Positions 1-9,500 of a DNA stretch of 64,000 bases are shown here, piece by piece. The stretch covers positions 1,240,001 to 1,304,000 of the forward strand of contig NZ_RBCJ01000001.1 in the NCBI RefSeq assembly GCF_003626755.1, in the 5' to 3' direction. Under the pieces are notes generated by a model that did no database searches, had not been told where the DNA came from, and saw only the letters and a program-made list of their open reading frames with translations. This DNA comes from Ulvibacterium marinum. Lineage in GTDB: Bacteria > Bacteroidota > Bacteroidia > Flavobacteriales > Flavobacteriaceae. Both the position numbers and the translations under genes were made by a program. Positions within the stretch are counted from its first letter, which is position 1; every line of letters starts with the position of its first letter.

Positions 1-2058
1 TATATGATAGAGGAGCATGCCGGTGATGGGCATGGAGATTTAAAAAGTTATGGCTATGCCGATGAACTTAAAAGTACGGACGCCATGCTGGAAGACCTTC
101 GCGATGACGAAAAATATGAGGTGGATAGCGAAATGTATCTAAGGGCCCGATTATTTGATATGGTAATCGGGGATTGGGACCGTCATGTGGATCAATGGCG
201 TTGGGCCGAATTTAAGAATAAGGACACAGGAAAAATTATTTACAAACCTATACCCCGGGATAGAGATCAGGCCTATTCCATAATGGGAGATGGACTCTTT
301 ATGGGCCTCGCCACACGTATTATTCCGGGCTTACGATTAATGGAAGGTTTTAAGGAAGAAATCAGAAGTGTTCAGGGCTTTAATTCATCCCCGAAGACTT
401 ACGTTTTGGATATGGCGGTGCTAACGGAGACCCATCCACAACAATGGAGGGCTCAGGCCAAGTTTATAAAGGATAACCTTACCGCTAAAGTAATCGACGA
501 GGCTTTTCAGTATTTTCCGGAGGAAGTAAGGGATGAAACCATAAGCAAGATAAAACAGATACTTCTGTCCCGAGTCGCTAAAATCGATGAAACCGCAATG
601 GAGTACTATCAGGTCATGAACAAATATGCAACTATAATTGGTACGGATAAGGATGATTGGTTTCAAATAACACGCACCAGTTCCAACGAAACGGAGGTAA
701 AGGTATATCGCATTATCGACGGAAAGAAGGATCGGTTATTTTTTAGCAAAAAGTTCTCTGCCGAAACTACCAAAGAGCTTTGGATATATGGTTTGGATGA
801 TGATGATCATTTTGAAGTAACCGGTGAAAGCAACAATAGAATAAGATTACGGCTCATTGGCGGTCAGAATAATGATGTTTATGACATTAAAAATGGAAAT
901 CGGGTTGCAATCTATGATCACAAAAGCAAAAAAAATACGCTAAAAGAAGTACGTGGAGCAAAAGTAAAATTGACCAATGATTATGAAACCAATACCTATA
1001 GGCCTTTAAAAATAAGAAATAGTACAAACCAGTTTATTCCTACGATAGGTTTTAATCCGGATGATGGAATGAAAATAGGTTTTACGGATACCTACACCTT
1101 TAATGGCTTTCGTCAGAACCCGTTTACCCAGCAACATACGGTAAATGCGGCTTTTTATTTTGCCACAAACGGTTTTGAGCTGGGATATCGAGGAGAGTTT
1201 GCCCATATATTCGAAAATTGGAACTTGGAATTGGGCGCGCGTTTTACCAGCCCAAATTTCGCGGTCAACTTTTTTGGCTTTGGTAACGATACACCCAATT
1301 TTGATGATGATTTCGAGTTGGACTTCAATCGGGTAAAATTGCAGACTTTACGATTTTCCCCTGCTCTGGTCTGGCGTGGACAATTGGGTGGCAAAGTGCG
1401 CTTTGGGGCTACCTATGAGACCATAGATGTGGAAGAGACAGAAAACCGGTTTATAAATGAATTTGCCACTCAGAATACTCTGATTCCAGAAAATAGTTTT
1501 GTGGGAGTAGATGGGGAGTATACTTTTAGCAATGCGGATTATTCCGGGTTCCCTACTTTAGGCATGGCTACGTCACTTCTGGCGGGATATAGAAGCAATG
1601 TAAGCAATTCGGGCAGTTTTGGATATGTAGTTCCAAGTCTTACCATAGCTTATAAACTGGTATCCAGTGGTCGTTTGGTATTGGGGACCAAAATGAAGGG
1701 CCACTTCAATATTGGGGATGGCTATGAATTTTACCAAGCTGCTAGCATAGGTGGTGTAGACGGGCTTCGAGGATTTCGGAATCAAAGATTTACGGGCAAA
1801 AAAGCCTATTATCAAAATACGGATATTCGCTATAGTTTTCGTAAAATGCGTACAGGAATTGTGCCCACTGCCTTAGGTATGTATGCGGGATTTGATTATG
1901 GCAGGGTCTGGCAGCCCGACCAGGACTCCGATACATGGCATACCTCCTATGGTCTTGGATTTTTTGCCAATGCCGCCGATATTTTTTCTTTCCGAACGGC
2001 TTTGTTCAATAGTAAGGATGGCCCACGGTTTACCTTTGGTGTAGGTTTCGGTTTCTAG
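1..2058 (+). CDS. Outer-membrane beta-barrel protein (D15/Omp85-like C-terminus), 5' end outside the window
   Basis: The reading frame is open from base 1, so the 5' end is missing; 685 codons remain. The last ~350 residues are rich in alternating aromatic strands, carry the surface-antigen (D15) type motif GVDGLRGFRNQRF and end in a terminal FGVGFGF, as expected of a 16-strand Omp85-type barrel. In Bacteroidota, barrels with this middle region usually belong to ~1200-residue proteins that begin with a calcineurin-like phosphoesterase domain; that part would lie upstream and is inferred only. The visible N-terminal part has IGDWDRHVDQWRW followed ~25 residues later by PRDRDQAYS, an arrangement like the catalytic/metal residues of CotH- or FAM20-like kinases. 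Convergent with the next gene, 7 bp gap. Substrate unknown. Confidence 0.8.
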   Translation, partial: YMIEEHAGDGHGDLKSYGYADELKSTDAMLEDLRDDEKYEVDSEMYLRARLFDMVIGDWDRHVDQWRWAEFKNKDTGKIIYKPIPRDRDQAYSIMGDGLFMGLATRIIPGLRLMEGFKEEIRSVQGFNSSPKTYVLDMAVLTETHPQQWRAQAKFIKDNLTAKVIDEAFQYFPEEVRDETISKIKQILLSRVAKIDETAMEYYQVMNKYATIIGTDKDDWFQITRTSSNETEVKVYRIIDGKKDRLFFSKKFSAETTKELWIYGLDDDDHFEVTGESNNRIRLRLIGGQNNDVYDIKNGNRVAIYDHKSKKNTLKEVRGAKVKLTNDYETNTYRPLKIRNSTNQFIPTIGFNPDDGMKIGFTDTYTFNGFRQNPFTQQHTVNAAFYFATNGFELGYRGEFAHIFENWNLELGARFTSPNFAVNFFGFGNDTPNFDDDFELDFNRVKLQTLRFSPALVWRGQLGGKVRFGATYETIDVEETENRFINEFATQNTLIPENSFVGVDGEYTFSNADYSGFPTLGMATSLLAGYRSNVSNSGSFGYVVPSLTIAYKLVSSGRLVLGTKMKGHFNIGDGYEFYQAASIGGVDGLRGFRNQRFTGKKAYYQNTDIRYSFRKMRTGIVPTALGMYAGFDYGRVWQPDQDSDTWHTSYGLGFFANAADIFSFRTALFNSKDGPRFTFGVGFGF

Positions 2059-2065
2059 GAGCTGA

Positions 2066-2917
2066 TTAATTTATGGGAAATGAATACAAATTCCTTCCGG
2101 TAGTCCCTCGTTTTTCATCGGAAATTAAAAGCGTGGAATCATTCTTAAAACTTACGGCCTCTAATTGGGAACGCGCACCCAAGTCAATTTCCATGGAAGT
2201 TCCCTGTAGGAAATCATTGTCCGTAAAATCGGTGAGTTTCCATAGTTTTCCATAGCTCAAGAGCACTATGGTCTTTTCATCGGGAGAAATATCCGCCGAG
2301 GTAATCTGGCAGGTTTTCCAGTCATCACAAGTTTTGAAAGTGCCCATAAAAATGGCCTTATGTTTCCCGGGATGGTCGGGTATTTTGTACAATAGTGCTG
2401 TGCCAGGAAATGGTTCGGCCCTATTTTTAGTAATGATATAAAGGAAATTGCCATAATGAAAAAAAGCCTCTGTATCATAATACATCCTTGCTTTTTTTGG
2501 AGGAAACTTTTTTTGTTCGGGGTAGTGGAATCTAATCTGTTCCGCATCGATTTTATCACCTGGCTCTACTTCCGGGTTGGGCAGTTTGTAGATAACCAAA
2601 TCTTTGCGTTCATTTGAATTATTTCCGAAATCCCCAATGTAGAGATTTCCCTTTTTGTCCTTGGCCAAATCTTCCCAATCCTTGTTTTTGGCATTTTTGA
2701 CCTTTAATTTTTTTAAGAGGGTTCCTTTAAAATCTACTTGATAGATTTCATCTGGGTTGCCACCATCCTCAATCAGCCAAATGGTTGAATCGGAAAATGT
2801 AGCGATTCCTGAATTTTCATTCAATTTCTTGGGAAGCTTCGTTATAAAGGTGAGTTGGCCGTAGTTGGCGCAGCTGACAAAGAAAACGATACATAGGAAA
2901 GGTAGCAACCTAATCAT
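2066..2917 (-). CDS. Beta-propeller-like lipoprotein of unknown function
   Basis: 283 residues. It opens with a lipoprotein signal ending VSC (Cys16), so it should be anchored in the periplasm or on the outer membrane. The rest shows repeated strand-turn blades such as DWEDLAKDKKGNLYIGDFG and ISPDEKTIVLLSYG, typical of propeller proteins related to SdiA-regulated/esterase-like families; I cannot name a reaction. Its start overlaps the end of the haloperoxidase-like gene by 8 bp, so the two are translated from one message and may work together. No catalytic motif is obvious. Confidence 0.7.
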   Translation of the reverse strand: MIRLLPFLCIVFFVSCANYGQLTFITKLPKKLNENSGIATFSDSTIWLIEDGGNPDEIYQVDFKGTLLKKLKVKNAKNKDWEDLAKDKKGNLYIGDFGNNSNERKDLVIYKLPNPEVEPGDKIDAEQIRFHYPEQKKFPPKKARMYYDTEAFFHYGNFLYIITKNRAEPFPGTALLYKIPDHPGKHKAIFMGTFKTCDDWKTCQITSADISPDEKTIVLLSYGKLWKLTDFTDNDFLQGTSMEIDLGARSQLEAVSFKNDSTLLISDEKRGTTGRNLYSFPIN

Positions 2918-4262
2918 TTGCAGCCAAATCCTTGGTTGCCTTCATCCTTAAATTGTCAAGTACGAACTTTCCCAGGTCACGCCCTTGTTTAACGCCAACC
3001 TGTACGGCTGCCCTGTAATGGATACCACCATACATTCGGCTAATGGCGGCTTCATCGGCCGCCTCGTTGAACGAATTGAAACTTCTTATGGGAAGCCCAT
3101 AAGGGACTTCCGTGTCATCATCAAAGGCAAAATTATCTCCAAAAATATCGGTTAAAGCCGTTGCCGCAGCTCCTGATACCACACTATGTCCACTGGTATA
3201 TTCCGGGAATGGGGGAGTTTGAAGTACGGGTTTCCAATCGTCATCAATATGCTGATTGATCAGAGTTTCTGGACGGATGAGGTTACTGCGGTACTTTTCG
3301 TCCCAACAGCTGATAAAGGCGTCGGCCATGGCGATGGACGCCTTGGTATACGCGTAAACCGTTTTATCAAAATCACTATCCGTCTTCCGGGCAGCAATTT
3401 TGGTAATACCTATCCAATGGGCTCCCGGGGTTATCTTTTTGGTGGCGAACATCAAATGGCCCCGGGTAACGGAAACATAAGGATTACAGTCCCAAAACTG
3501 CGCTATTTCTATTTCTTCCGATTCATCGCCCTCTTCGGTAATTTGCAAGCTTATGTCATAGACCTCTTTCAATTCCTTGTAAAAATCCGAACTTTCTTCC
3601 ATAGAGAACGGTGGTGGTGGGGTAGGTTTAAATTGGCTAGCAGAATCTATCACAAAAGGACGAATTTTGTTCCAGTGTGGCTCTATACCATCCATATAGG
3701 CCGGGGGGGTAGGTTGCCAGCGTGTAGGGTCATCCGTGTCCACCGTAAATTTTGGCATGGTACGGGTCTGGGCATAATTGTCCTTATTCATCCATGTTCC
3801 TATATGATCCGCCACTTTTAAGCCGTAGATTTTGGAGGCGTTAAATACGGTAGGGTTTTTATTTTCCCATACCCCATAGAGGCTATCTCGAAAAACTTCC
3901 ATTCTCTCCTCGGAGAAAATTAGGCGTTTGTTCAATTCCATATGGGCGGTCATGGCGGCCAATGGATAATTAATAGTAACGCCTTTTTCCGGTTTGGGAA
4001 TAGAATCCAGTTGTTTTAACTGCCCTGCCAGAGAAAGATAATCATCATTTCCCAACGCCATAATTTCATAAGCTGCTACATTTGGATAGGCAAAAATACG
4101 GCTGGCGACAGGTGGAGAGAAAATATCATGGATCATGATTTCTGTAACCTTATCAACCGAGGCATGCAACTCTTCGGGGGTTATGGTTATAGGTTCTTCC
4201 TTTTTTGTGCCACATGAAACCCATAGCACCGAAATAACACATATCGCCAATATCTTCTTCAT
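2910..4262 (-). CDS. Vanadium-dependent haloperoxidase / PAP2-superfamily lipoprotein
   Basis: 450 residues with a lipoprotein signal (Cys17 after LWVS). The C-terminal half holds the vanadate/phosphate pocket of the PAP2-haloperoxidase superfamily: K-x6-RP (KYRSNLIRP), TSGH in PEYTSGHSVVSG, and SR-x5-H (SRMYGGIHYRAA). The His of TSGH is the acid-base residue and the last His would bind vanadate. The phosphatase HxxxD aspartate is replaced by Ala, which favours haloperoxidase over phosphatase, as in the bacterial iodo-/bromoperoxidases of marine flavobacteria; the halide cannot be predicted. It is the first gene of a two-gene operon with its own promoter (4393-4423). A non-halogenating acid phosphatase remains possible. 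Confidence 0.85.
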   Translation of the reverse strand: MKKILAICVISVLWVSCGTKKEEPITITPEELHASVDKVTEIMIHDIFSPPVASRIFAYPNVAAYEIMALGNDDYLSLAGQLKQLDSIPKPEKGVTINYPLAAMTAHMELNKRLIFSEERMEVFRDSLYGVWENKNPTVFNASKIYGLKVADHIGTWMNKDNYAQTRTMPKFTVDTDDPTRWQPTPPAYMDGIEPHWNKIRPFVIDSASQFKPTPPPPFSMEESSDFYKELKEVYDISLQITEEGDESEEIEIAQFWDCNPYVSVTRGHLMFATKKITPGAHWIGITKIAARKTDSDFDKTVYAYTKASIAMADAFISCWDEKYRSNLIRPETLINQHIDDDWKPVLQTPPFPEYTSGHSVVSGAAATALTDIFGDNFAFDDDTEVPYGLPIRSFNSFNEAADEAAISRMYGGIHYRAAVQVGVKQGRDLGKFVLDNLRMKATKDLAAND

Positions 4263-4569
4263 TTTTCTACTTTTTATTTTATATAAATGCCCTTTATGGT
4301 GCGAGGTCGTTATTACCTCTGGTTGGTTTTTTGATTGTCCTATCGAGATGTCCGCATTAACAATTGGGAAAGATTTAGACCTGATTAGTGCCCAAAATTA
4401 CATCATTTTCAATTCGTATCAAAACGTGGCAAGTAGGCCAAAACGAACGTAAACCATTTTTATGGGAACAAGGTTCTATTTTGTCGAACATGGATCGCAC
4501 CTTATATGGATAAGGGCGCAAAACAATACCCCGGATTAAATTAAAACAAGGGTATACTTGCTTAATGAC
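4263..4569. other. 307-bp intergenic region between symporter end and haloperoxidase start
   Basis: AT-rich non-coding DNA. It contains the promoter of the haloperoxidase operon on the minus strand (listed separately). No convincing hairpin terminator for the converging messages and no RNA gene were seen in the rest. Confidence 0.6.
4393..4423 (-). promoter_or_regulatory. Bacteroidota-type promoter of the haloperoxidase operon
   Basis: On the minus strand TTTG (4420-4423) is followed after 19 bp by TAATTTTG (4393-4400), matching the Bacteroidota -33 TTTG / -7 TAnnTTTG consensus with a normal spacer. The predicted start near 4387 leaves a 5' untranslated region of about 125 nt. Confidence 0.6.
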
Positions 4570-6222
4570 TTAGCTCCAAAAGAAAGCATAGATTGCAGCT
4601 ATAATAATCATCGCCGCAAAGGCTCCAATATTGAATTTTGAGCTTGTATTAAAGATTCCCTTTGTTAGCGAAATTCCCTTGGGGTCTTCTTCTCCCTTGT
4701 TTTGGAGTAAACTTACCGCAACAATCACCAACATGGTAAGTATGGCAGTATATCCCATTTGATCCATGAACGGAACGTCTACAAAAACAGGACTGGAGGA
4801 CCATCCGTTTTGGGCTACCTTGAAATACAAGGCAATCGGAATGGAGACCAACGCGCCGATAATGGCCGCCTTGTTCGTGGTTTTTTTCCAAAACAATCCC
4901 AGAATAAAAACAGCCAATATTCCTGGGCTTACCAAACCCGTGTATTCTTGGATAAACTGAAAAGCCTGATCGATACCACCCAGAAGGGGTGCCATTATAC
5001 ATGCAATAACAAGTGCAACAGCTGCAGATAGCCTACCAACGTTAACAGTGGTCTTATCAGTGGCATTTTTGTTGATATATTGCCTATAGATATCCATGGT
5101 GAAAATGGTAGATGTAGAATTTAACATGGATGCCAACGAAGAGACCACTGCGGCGGCCAAAGCGGCAAATGCCACACCTTTTAGTCCCGTGGGCAAGAAT
5201 TGTAACAACCATGGATAGGCTTTATCTGCTTGCTCCAATGAAGGCGCGTTATTTAATGCCACATCGCCTAGACGATTCATGGTTTCTGCATCATTTATCA
5301 TTACATAGGCAGCTATTCCTGGTACTACAACGATAACTGGTATAACAATTTTCAAGAAAGCGGCCAAAATAATTCCCTTTTGGGATTCACGTAAGGATTT
5401 GGCGGCGAGTGTCCGCTGAATGATGTATTGGTTGAATCCCCAATAGTAGAGATTGGCCACCCATAGACCGCCTACCAAAACACCTAGGCCGGGAAGATTT
5501 TTATATTCTGGGTTCGATTCGTCCAAAATCATAACAAATTTTTCAGGAACAGCTTCATAAACAGTTTGAAGTCCTGCCAAAACGCCATTGCCATCAGAGA
5601 CCGTATTTAATGCCAGATAAGTGGTCACCAGCCCACCCAATACCAGGAAGATAACCTGGATAACATCGGTCCAGGCGACGGCGGAAAGACCTCCATATAG
5701 GGAGTAGGCAGCAGCAAATAGGGCAAGACCGATCACACCATAGACCATAGGAATTCCCATAATAGTCTCTAAAGCCAAAGACCCCAAATACAATACCGAA
5801 GCCAGATTAACAAAAACGTAAAGCGCGATCCAAAAAACGGCCAAGATGGTCTTTAAGTTGGTAGAATATCGCTTTTCTACAAATTCAGGAATGGTATATA
5901 ATCCCTTTTCTATGAAAATCGGTAAGAAATACTTCCCTACGATCAGCAAGGTTATGGCAGCCATCCACTCGTAGGAGGCAATGGCCAATCCCACAGCAAA
6001 ACCGGAACCGGACATGCCAATAAACTGTTCTGCAGAAATATTGGCGGCGATCAATGAGGCACCAATGGCCCACCAGGGTAACGATTTGCTGGCCAAAAAG
6101 TAATCTTCTGCATTTTTTTGATGTCCTTTTTTATCCCTGGATACCCAGAGGCCCACCCCAAGGATTAAAAAAGCATAGGCTATAAAAATGAAGTAATCCC
6201 AAAATTCGAAAGACGAAGTCAT
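4570..6222 (-). CDS. Sodium:solute symporter (SGLT type), probable xylose/monosaccharide importer
   Basis: 550 residues, strongly hydrophobic throughout with about 14 membrane segments, the normal size of the SSS/SGLT family. The N-terminal part YFLASKSLPWWAIGASLIAA and the following NISAEQFIGMSGSGFA match the SGLT sodium-site/first helix pair. It should import a sugar with Na+ across the inner membrane. Position directly downstream of xylA and xylB in the same orientation makes D-xylose the most likely substrate, but glucose or galactose cannot be excluded. A strong hairpin (6345-6374) separates it from xylA, so its expression level is probably set apart from that of the enzymes. Confidence 0.88.
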   Translation of the reverse strand: MTSSFEFWDYFIFIAYAFLILGVGLWVSRDKKGHQKNAEDYFLASKSLPWWAIGASLIAANISAEQFIGMSGSGFAVGLAIASYEWMAAITLLIVGKYFLPIFIEKGLYTIPEFVEKRYSTNLKTILAVFWIALYVFVNLASVLYLGSLALETIMGIPMVYGVIGLALFAAAYSLYGGLSAVAWTDVIQVIFLVLGGLVTTYLALNTVSDGNGVLAGLQTVYEAVPEKFVMILDESNPEYKNLPGLGVLVGGLWVANLYYWGFNQYIIQRTLAAKSLRESQKGIILAAFLKIVIPVIVVVPGIAAYVMINDAETMNRLGDVALNNAPSLEQADKAYPWLLQFLPTGLKGVAFAALAAAVVSSLASMLNSTSTIFTMDIYRQYINKNATDKTTVNVGRLSAAVALVIACIMAPLLGGIDQAFQFIQEYTGLVSPGILAVFILGLFWKKTTNKAAIIGALVSIPIALYFKVAQNGWSSSPVFVDVPFMDQMGYTAILTMLVIVAVSLLQNKGEEDPKGISLTKGIFNTSSKFNIGAFAAMIIIAAIYAFFWS

Positions 6223-6344
6223 AGTTGTATTGGCTGGTTATTAGTACTAAAAATTCCGTAATGGTCTAGCAAAGTAACTGTTTTGCTTAAAAAAACCATC
6301 GAATTTCTCAAATTCTTTGCCCTTTAATTATGGATTTAACAAAG

Positions 6345-6374
6345 ACACCCGAAGTTTTACAAAACTTCGGGTGT
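6345..6374 (-). terminator. Perfect 14-bp hairpin after xylA
   Basis: ACACCCGAAGTTTT (6345-6358) and its exact complement (6361-6374) form a 14-bp stem with a tiny loop, 46 bp after the xylA stop. The following minus-strand sequence CTTTGTT is only a weak U-tract, so it may be a partial terminator or an mRNA-stabilising hairpin between xylA and the symporter. Confidence 0.65.
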
Positions 6375-6420
6375 ACATGTTTGTAGAATTCAATCTATTG
6401 TTAGGTACAAAAGGAAATTC

Positions 6421-7746
6421 TTAAATGTACTGATTGATGATATTCTCGAATAATTCCTGTTTACCACTTTGCAATTGAAGCTCTCCATTTTCTTTGGCGA
6501 TTTCGTATAGGTCCTTGAATTCCAATTTGCCATTTTCAAAGTCTTTCCCTTTTCCGGAGTCATACGAACCATAACGTTCTTTTCGGAGTGTCGTGTATTG
6601 AGAAGAGGAAATGATTTTATCCGCCGTAATCAAAGCGCGTGCAAAGGTATCCGCTCCACCAATATGAGCATGGAATACATCTTCCATATCTGTAGAATTT
6701 CTTCTTATTTTGGCATCAAAGTTAACACCTCCGCCTTGCAGCCCGCCGGCCTGCAAAAATACCAACATGGCCTCGGTGACTTCGGTAAGGTTATTTGGAA
6801 ATTGATCGGTGTCCCATCCATTTTGATAATCACCGCGGTTTGCATCTACACTTCCCAACATACCATGGGCTGCGGCCATTTCCAGCTCGTGCTGAAAGGT
6901 ATGGCTCGCCAAGGTGGCATGGTTCACCTCAATGTTCAGTTTAAAATCGTCCTGTAGCCCATGCTGATGTAAAAATCCGACCACAGTGGCAGCATCAAAG
7001 TCATATTGATGTTTCATGGGCTCCATTGGTTTAGGTTCTATAAAGAAGGTTCCGGTAAAGCCCTGCTTTCTGGCATAGTCACGGGCCATGCCCAAAAAGC
7101 GACCCATATGGTCCAGCTCACGTTTCATATCAGTATTCAAGAGCGACATATACCCTTCACGACCGCCCCAGAAAACATAATTCTCACCATCCAGCGCTAT
7201 TGTGGCATCCAAAGCCAATTTTATTTGCCCTCCTGCGCGGGCCAATACATTAAAATCAGGATTGGTAGAGGCACCATTCATGTATCTGGGGTTAGAAAAG
7301 CAATTTGCCGTTCCCCATAACAACTTAACCCCAGATTCGGACTTTTTGCCTTTTATATAATCTACAATTGTGGCCAATCTTTTTTCTGATTCCGCAAATG
7401 TGGAGGCTTCCTGGATTAGGTCAAAATCATGAAAACAGAAATAATCAAAACCCATTTTAGTGATGAACTCAAAGGCAGCATCCGCTTTTGCCTTGGCCGC
7501 GTCAACCGCATCGGAAGGCTGGTCCCAGGGAAAGTTCTGTGTTCCCGGTCCAAAGGGATCTGCCCCCTGTCCGCAGAAGGTATGCCAATAGGCTATGGCA
7601 AATTTAAAATGTTCCCGCATCGTCTTTCCAGCAATGACCTGTTCGGGATTGTAGTATTTGAATGCCAATGGATTATCGGAATCCTTACCCTCAAATTTAA
7701 TTTCCCCAATTCCTTTAAAATATTCCTTGTCTCCTATTAGTGCCAT
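6421..7746 (-). CDS. xylA: Xylose isomerase
   Basis: 441 residues, the usual length of class II xylose isomerases. It interconverts D-xylose and D-xylulose in the cytoplasm using divalent metal. Diagnostic segments are [16 protein letters not shown], the metal-binding [15 protein letters not shown] and the active-site region [21 protein letters not shown]. It lies 3 bp downstream of xylB, so both are surely cotranscribed; the order xylB-xylA-symporter gives a compact xylose-uptake and isomerisation module. No xylose regulator gene is next to it. Confidence 0.98.
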   Translation of the reverse strand: MALIGDKEYFKGIGEIKFEGKDSDNPLAFKYYNPEQVIAGKTMREHFKFAIAYWHTFCGQGADPFGPGTQNFPWDQPSDAVDAAKAKADAAFEFITKMGFDYFCFHDFDLIQEASTFAESEKRLATIVDYIKGKKSESGVKLLWGTANCFSNPRYMNGASTNPDFNVLARAGGQIKLALDATIALDGENYVFWGGREGYMSLLNTDMKRELDHMGRFLGMARDYARKQGFTGTFFIEPKPMEPMKHQYDFDAATVVGFLHQHGLQDDFKLNIEVNHATLASHTFQHELEMAAAHGMLGSVDANRGDYQNGWDTDQFPNNLTEVTEAMLVFLQAGGLQGGGVNFDAKIRRNSTDMEDVFHAHIGGADTFARALITADKIISSSQYTTLRKERYGSYDSGKGKDFENGKLEFKDLYEIAKENGELQLQSGKQELFENIINQYI

Positions 7747-7749
7747 GTT

Positions 7750-9234
7750 TTACGAATTATTGATTAAGAGTTTTAGTTGTTGTTTCCATGTATTGTAAGC
7801 AGATTTATATTCCGACCGATTACTTAAAGGCTCAAACTTCATGAGATAGTCATTCTCCATAATGTTCTTTCCAAAGGTTTTAAAATCGCCTTTATGGAGC
7901 TCACAGGCCCTGGCGGCACCAATGGCTCCGGTGGTATCATAGATTTCAATTTCCTGTCCTATAAGGGTAGCAATGGTCTTTGAAAAAATATCCGATCGAA
8001 AGAGGTTGTCATTACCAGCTCTAATTACTGTTGGGCGAATACCATCGGATTCCATAATTTCCATTCCATAAACGAAGGAAAATGCAATACCTTCCAAAGC
8101 CGCTCTGCATAAATGGGCCTTGGAATGGTTGTTTAAATTTATGTTGGACATTTGTGTGCCCAAGGTCTTGTTGTCCAACATTCGTTCCGCTCCGTTTCCA
8201 AAAGGATGTATCAGCACCCCATCCGATCCAATAGGGACAGAAGCGGCCAAATCGTTCATTTCCGAATAGTCCGAAACATCTAGGTTGTTCATAAGCCACC
8301 GGTACTGTATCCCAGATCCATTGATACAAAGCAATTTACCTATTCTAGGATTTGAGACTGTATAATTCACATGGGCAAAATTGTTCACCCTAGAACTCTC
8401 TTTTACAGACAGATTTTCAGTTATGGCATAAACCACTCCCGAGGTTCCTCCAGTTGCCGCAACTTCGCCCGGATTAAAAACGTTTAGGGAAAGTGCGTTG
8501 TTGGGTTGGTCTCCGGCACGATATAGAATCGGAGTGCCTTGTGCCAACCCGGACATGGCGGCTCCTTCTTTTGAAACCTTGCCTTGAACGGAAAATGTAT
8601 CCGCAATATCGGGAACCATTTTCTTGTCAATCCCATAATGCTCCAACAACCAATCCGCTAGGTCATTATTCTTAAAATCCCAAAATATACCTTCTGATAG
8701 CCCCGAAATTGTAGAGCAGATTTCACCACTCAATTTATAGGCTACATAATCGCCTGGAAGCATAAACTTGTATATCTTTTGGTAAACTTCCGGCTCATGG
8801 TCCTTCACCCATTTAAGTTTGGATGCCGTAAAATTTGACGGGGAATTTAACAATTGGGAAGCGCATTTATCATTTCCCAGCTCATCGAAAGCTTTCTGTC
8901 CTATGTTTACGGCCCTGCTGTCACACCAAATAATGGAATTTCTTTGTGGGATGCCATTTTCATCTACAACAACAAGACCATGCATTTGATAGGAAATACC
9001 GATTCCGGTAATATCCTTTGGGTCTATGCCGTGTTTTTGGAGCAATGCTTTTGTGGCATTGCAGACATGTTGCCACCAATCGTCCGGATGTTGTTCCGCC
9101 CAACCATTTTCCAAGGCTATCATGCCCATCTCAACCTTGGGTTCGCTGACTACATCCAAACTTTTCCCGGATGCAGTGGCTACCAGGGCGGCCTTTATCG
9201 AAGAACTTCCAATATCATATCCGATGGAGTACAT
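7750..9234 (-). CDS. xylB: Xylulokinase (FGGY kinase)
   Basis: 494 residues of the FGGY carbohydrate kinase family. The N-terminal phosphate-binding segment GYDIGSSSIKAALV and the substrate region GISYQMHGLVVVDENG (with the usual QMHG of xylulokinases) are present; the second domain has GGTSGVVYAIT. It phosphorylates D-xylulose to xylulose 5-phosphate with ATP. It is the first gene of the xyl operon and has a 14-bp palindrome 51 bp upstream of its start that may be an operator. Confidence 0.97.
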   Translation of the reverse strand: MYSIGYDIGSSSIKAALVATASGKSLDVVSEPKVEMGMIALENGWAEQHPDDWWQHVCNATKALLQKHGIDPKDITGIGISYQMHGLVVVDENGIPQRNSIIWCDSRAVNIGQKAFDELGNDKCASQLLNSPSNFTASKLKWVKDHEPEVYQKIYKFMLPGDYVAYKLSGEICSTISGLSEGIFWDFKNNDLADWLLEHYGIDKKMVPDIADTFSVQGKVSKEGAAMSGLAQGTPILYRAGDQPNNALSLNVFNPGEVAATGGTSGVVYAITENLSVKESSRVNNFAHVNYTVSNPRIGKLLCINGSGIQYRWLMNNLDVSDYSEMNDLAASVPIGSDGVLIHPFGNGAERMLDNKTLGTQMSNINLNNHSKAHLCRAALEGIAFSFVYGMEIMESDGIRPTVIRAGNDNLFRSDIFSKTIATLIGQEIEIYDTTGAIGAARACELHKGDFKTFGKNIMENDYLMKFEPLSNRSEYKSAYNTWKQQLKLLINNS

Positions 9235-9284
9235 GCTACTTATTTTTGCGGGGTTTAAGATATTATTTTAGACTCGTTGTAGCA

Positions 9285-9298
9285 AATTCCTAGGAATT
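9285..9298. promoter_or_regulatory. Palindrome upstream of xylB, candidate operator
   Basis: AATTCCTAGGAATT is a perfect 14-bp palindrome 51 bp before the xylB start, between xylB and the divergent TonB operon. I see no consensus -7 box next to it. Its symmetry and position suggest a dimeric regulator site; the regulator is not known. Confidence 0.35.
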
Positions 9299-9500
9299 AA
9301 TCTGTAAAAGTTTAGCGCGTAATTACAGTGCAGTTTAAATTTAGGATACAGCATGGCGGCAGAAGGTTGTCTTTTTACCTTATTTCAGAAACCATAGCCC
9401 ATTTTATTCTAAAGGTTTTGTTTATGGCCTATGAATAATTGTGAAAAACCCCTATCTTAATTGAAAAATAAAAAATTACTAAATCCCCGAAAACCTTGGT

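Noticed and set aside
3186-3821. 211-codon plus-strand frame inside the haloperoxidase-like gene
   Set aside because: Fully antisense to a gene with clear active-site motifs; its translation shows no recognisable domain or signal.
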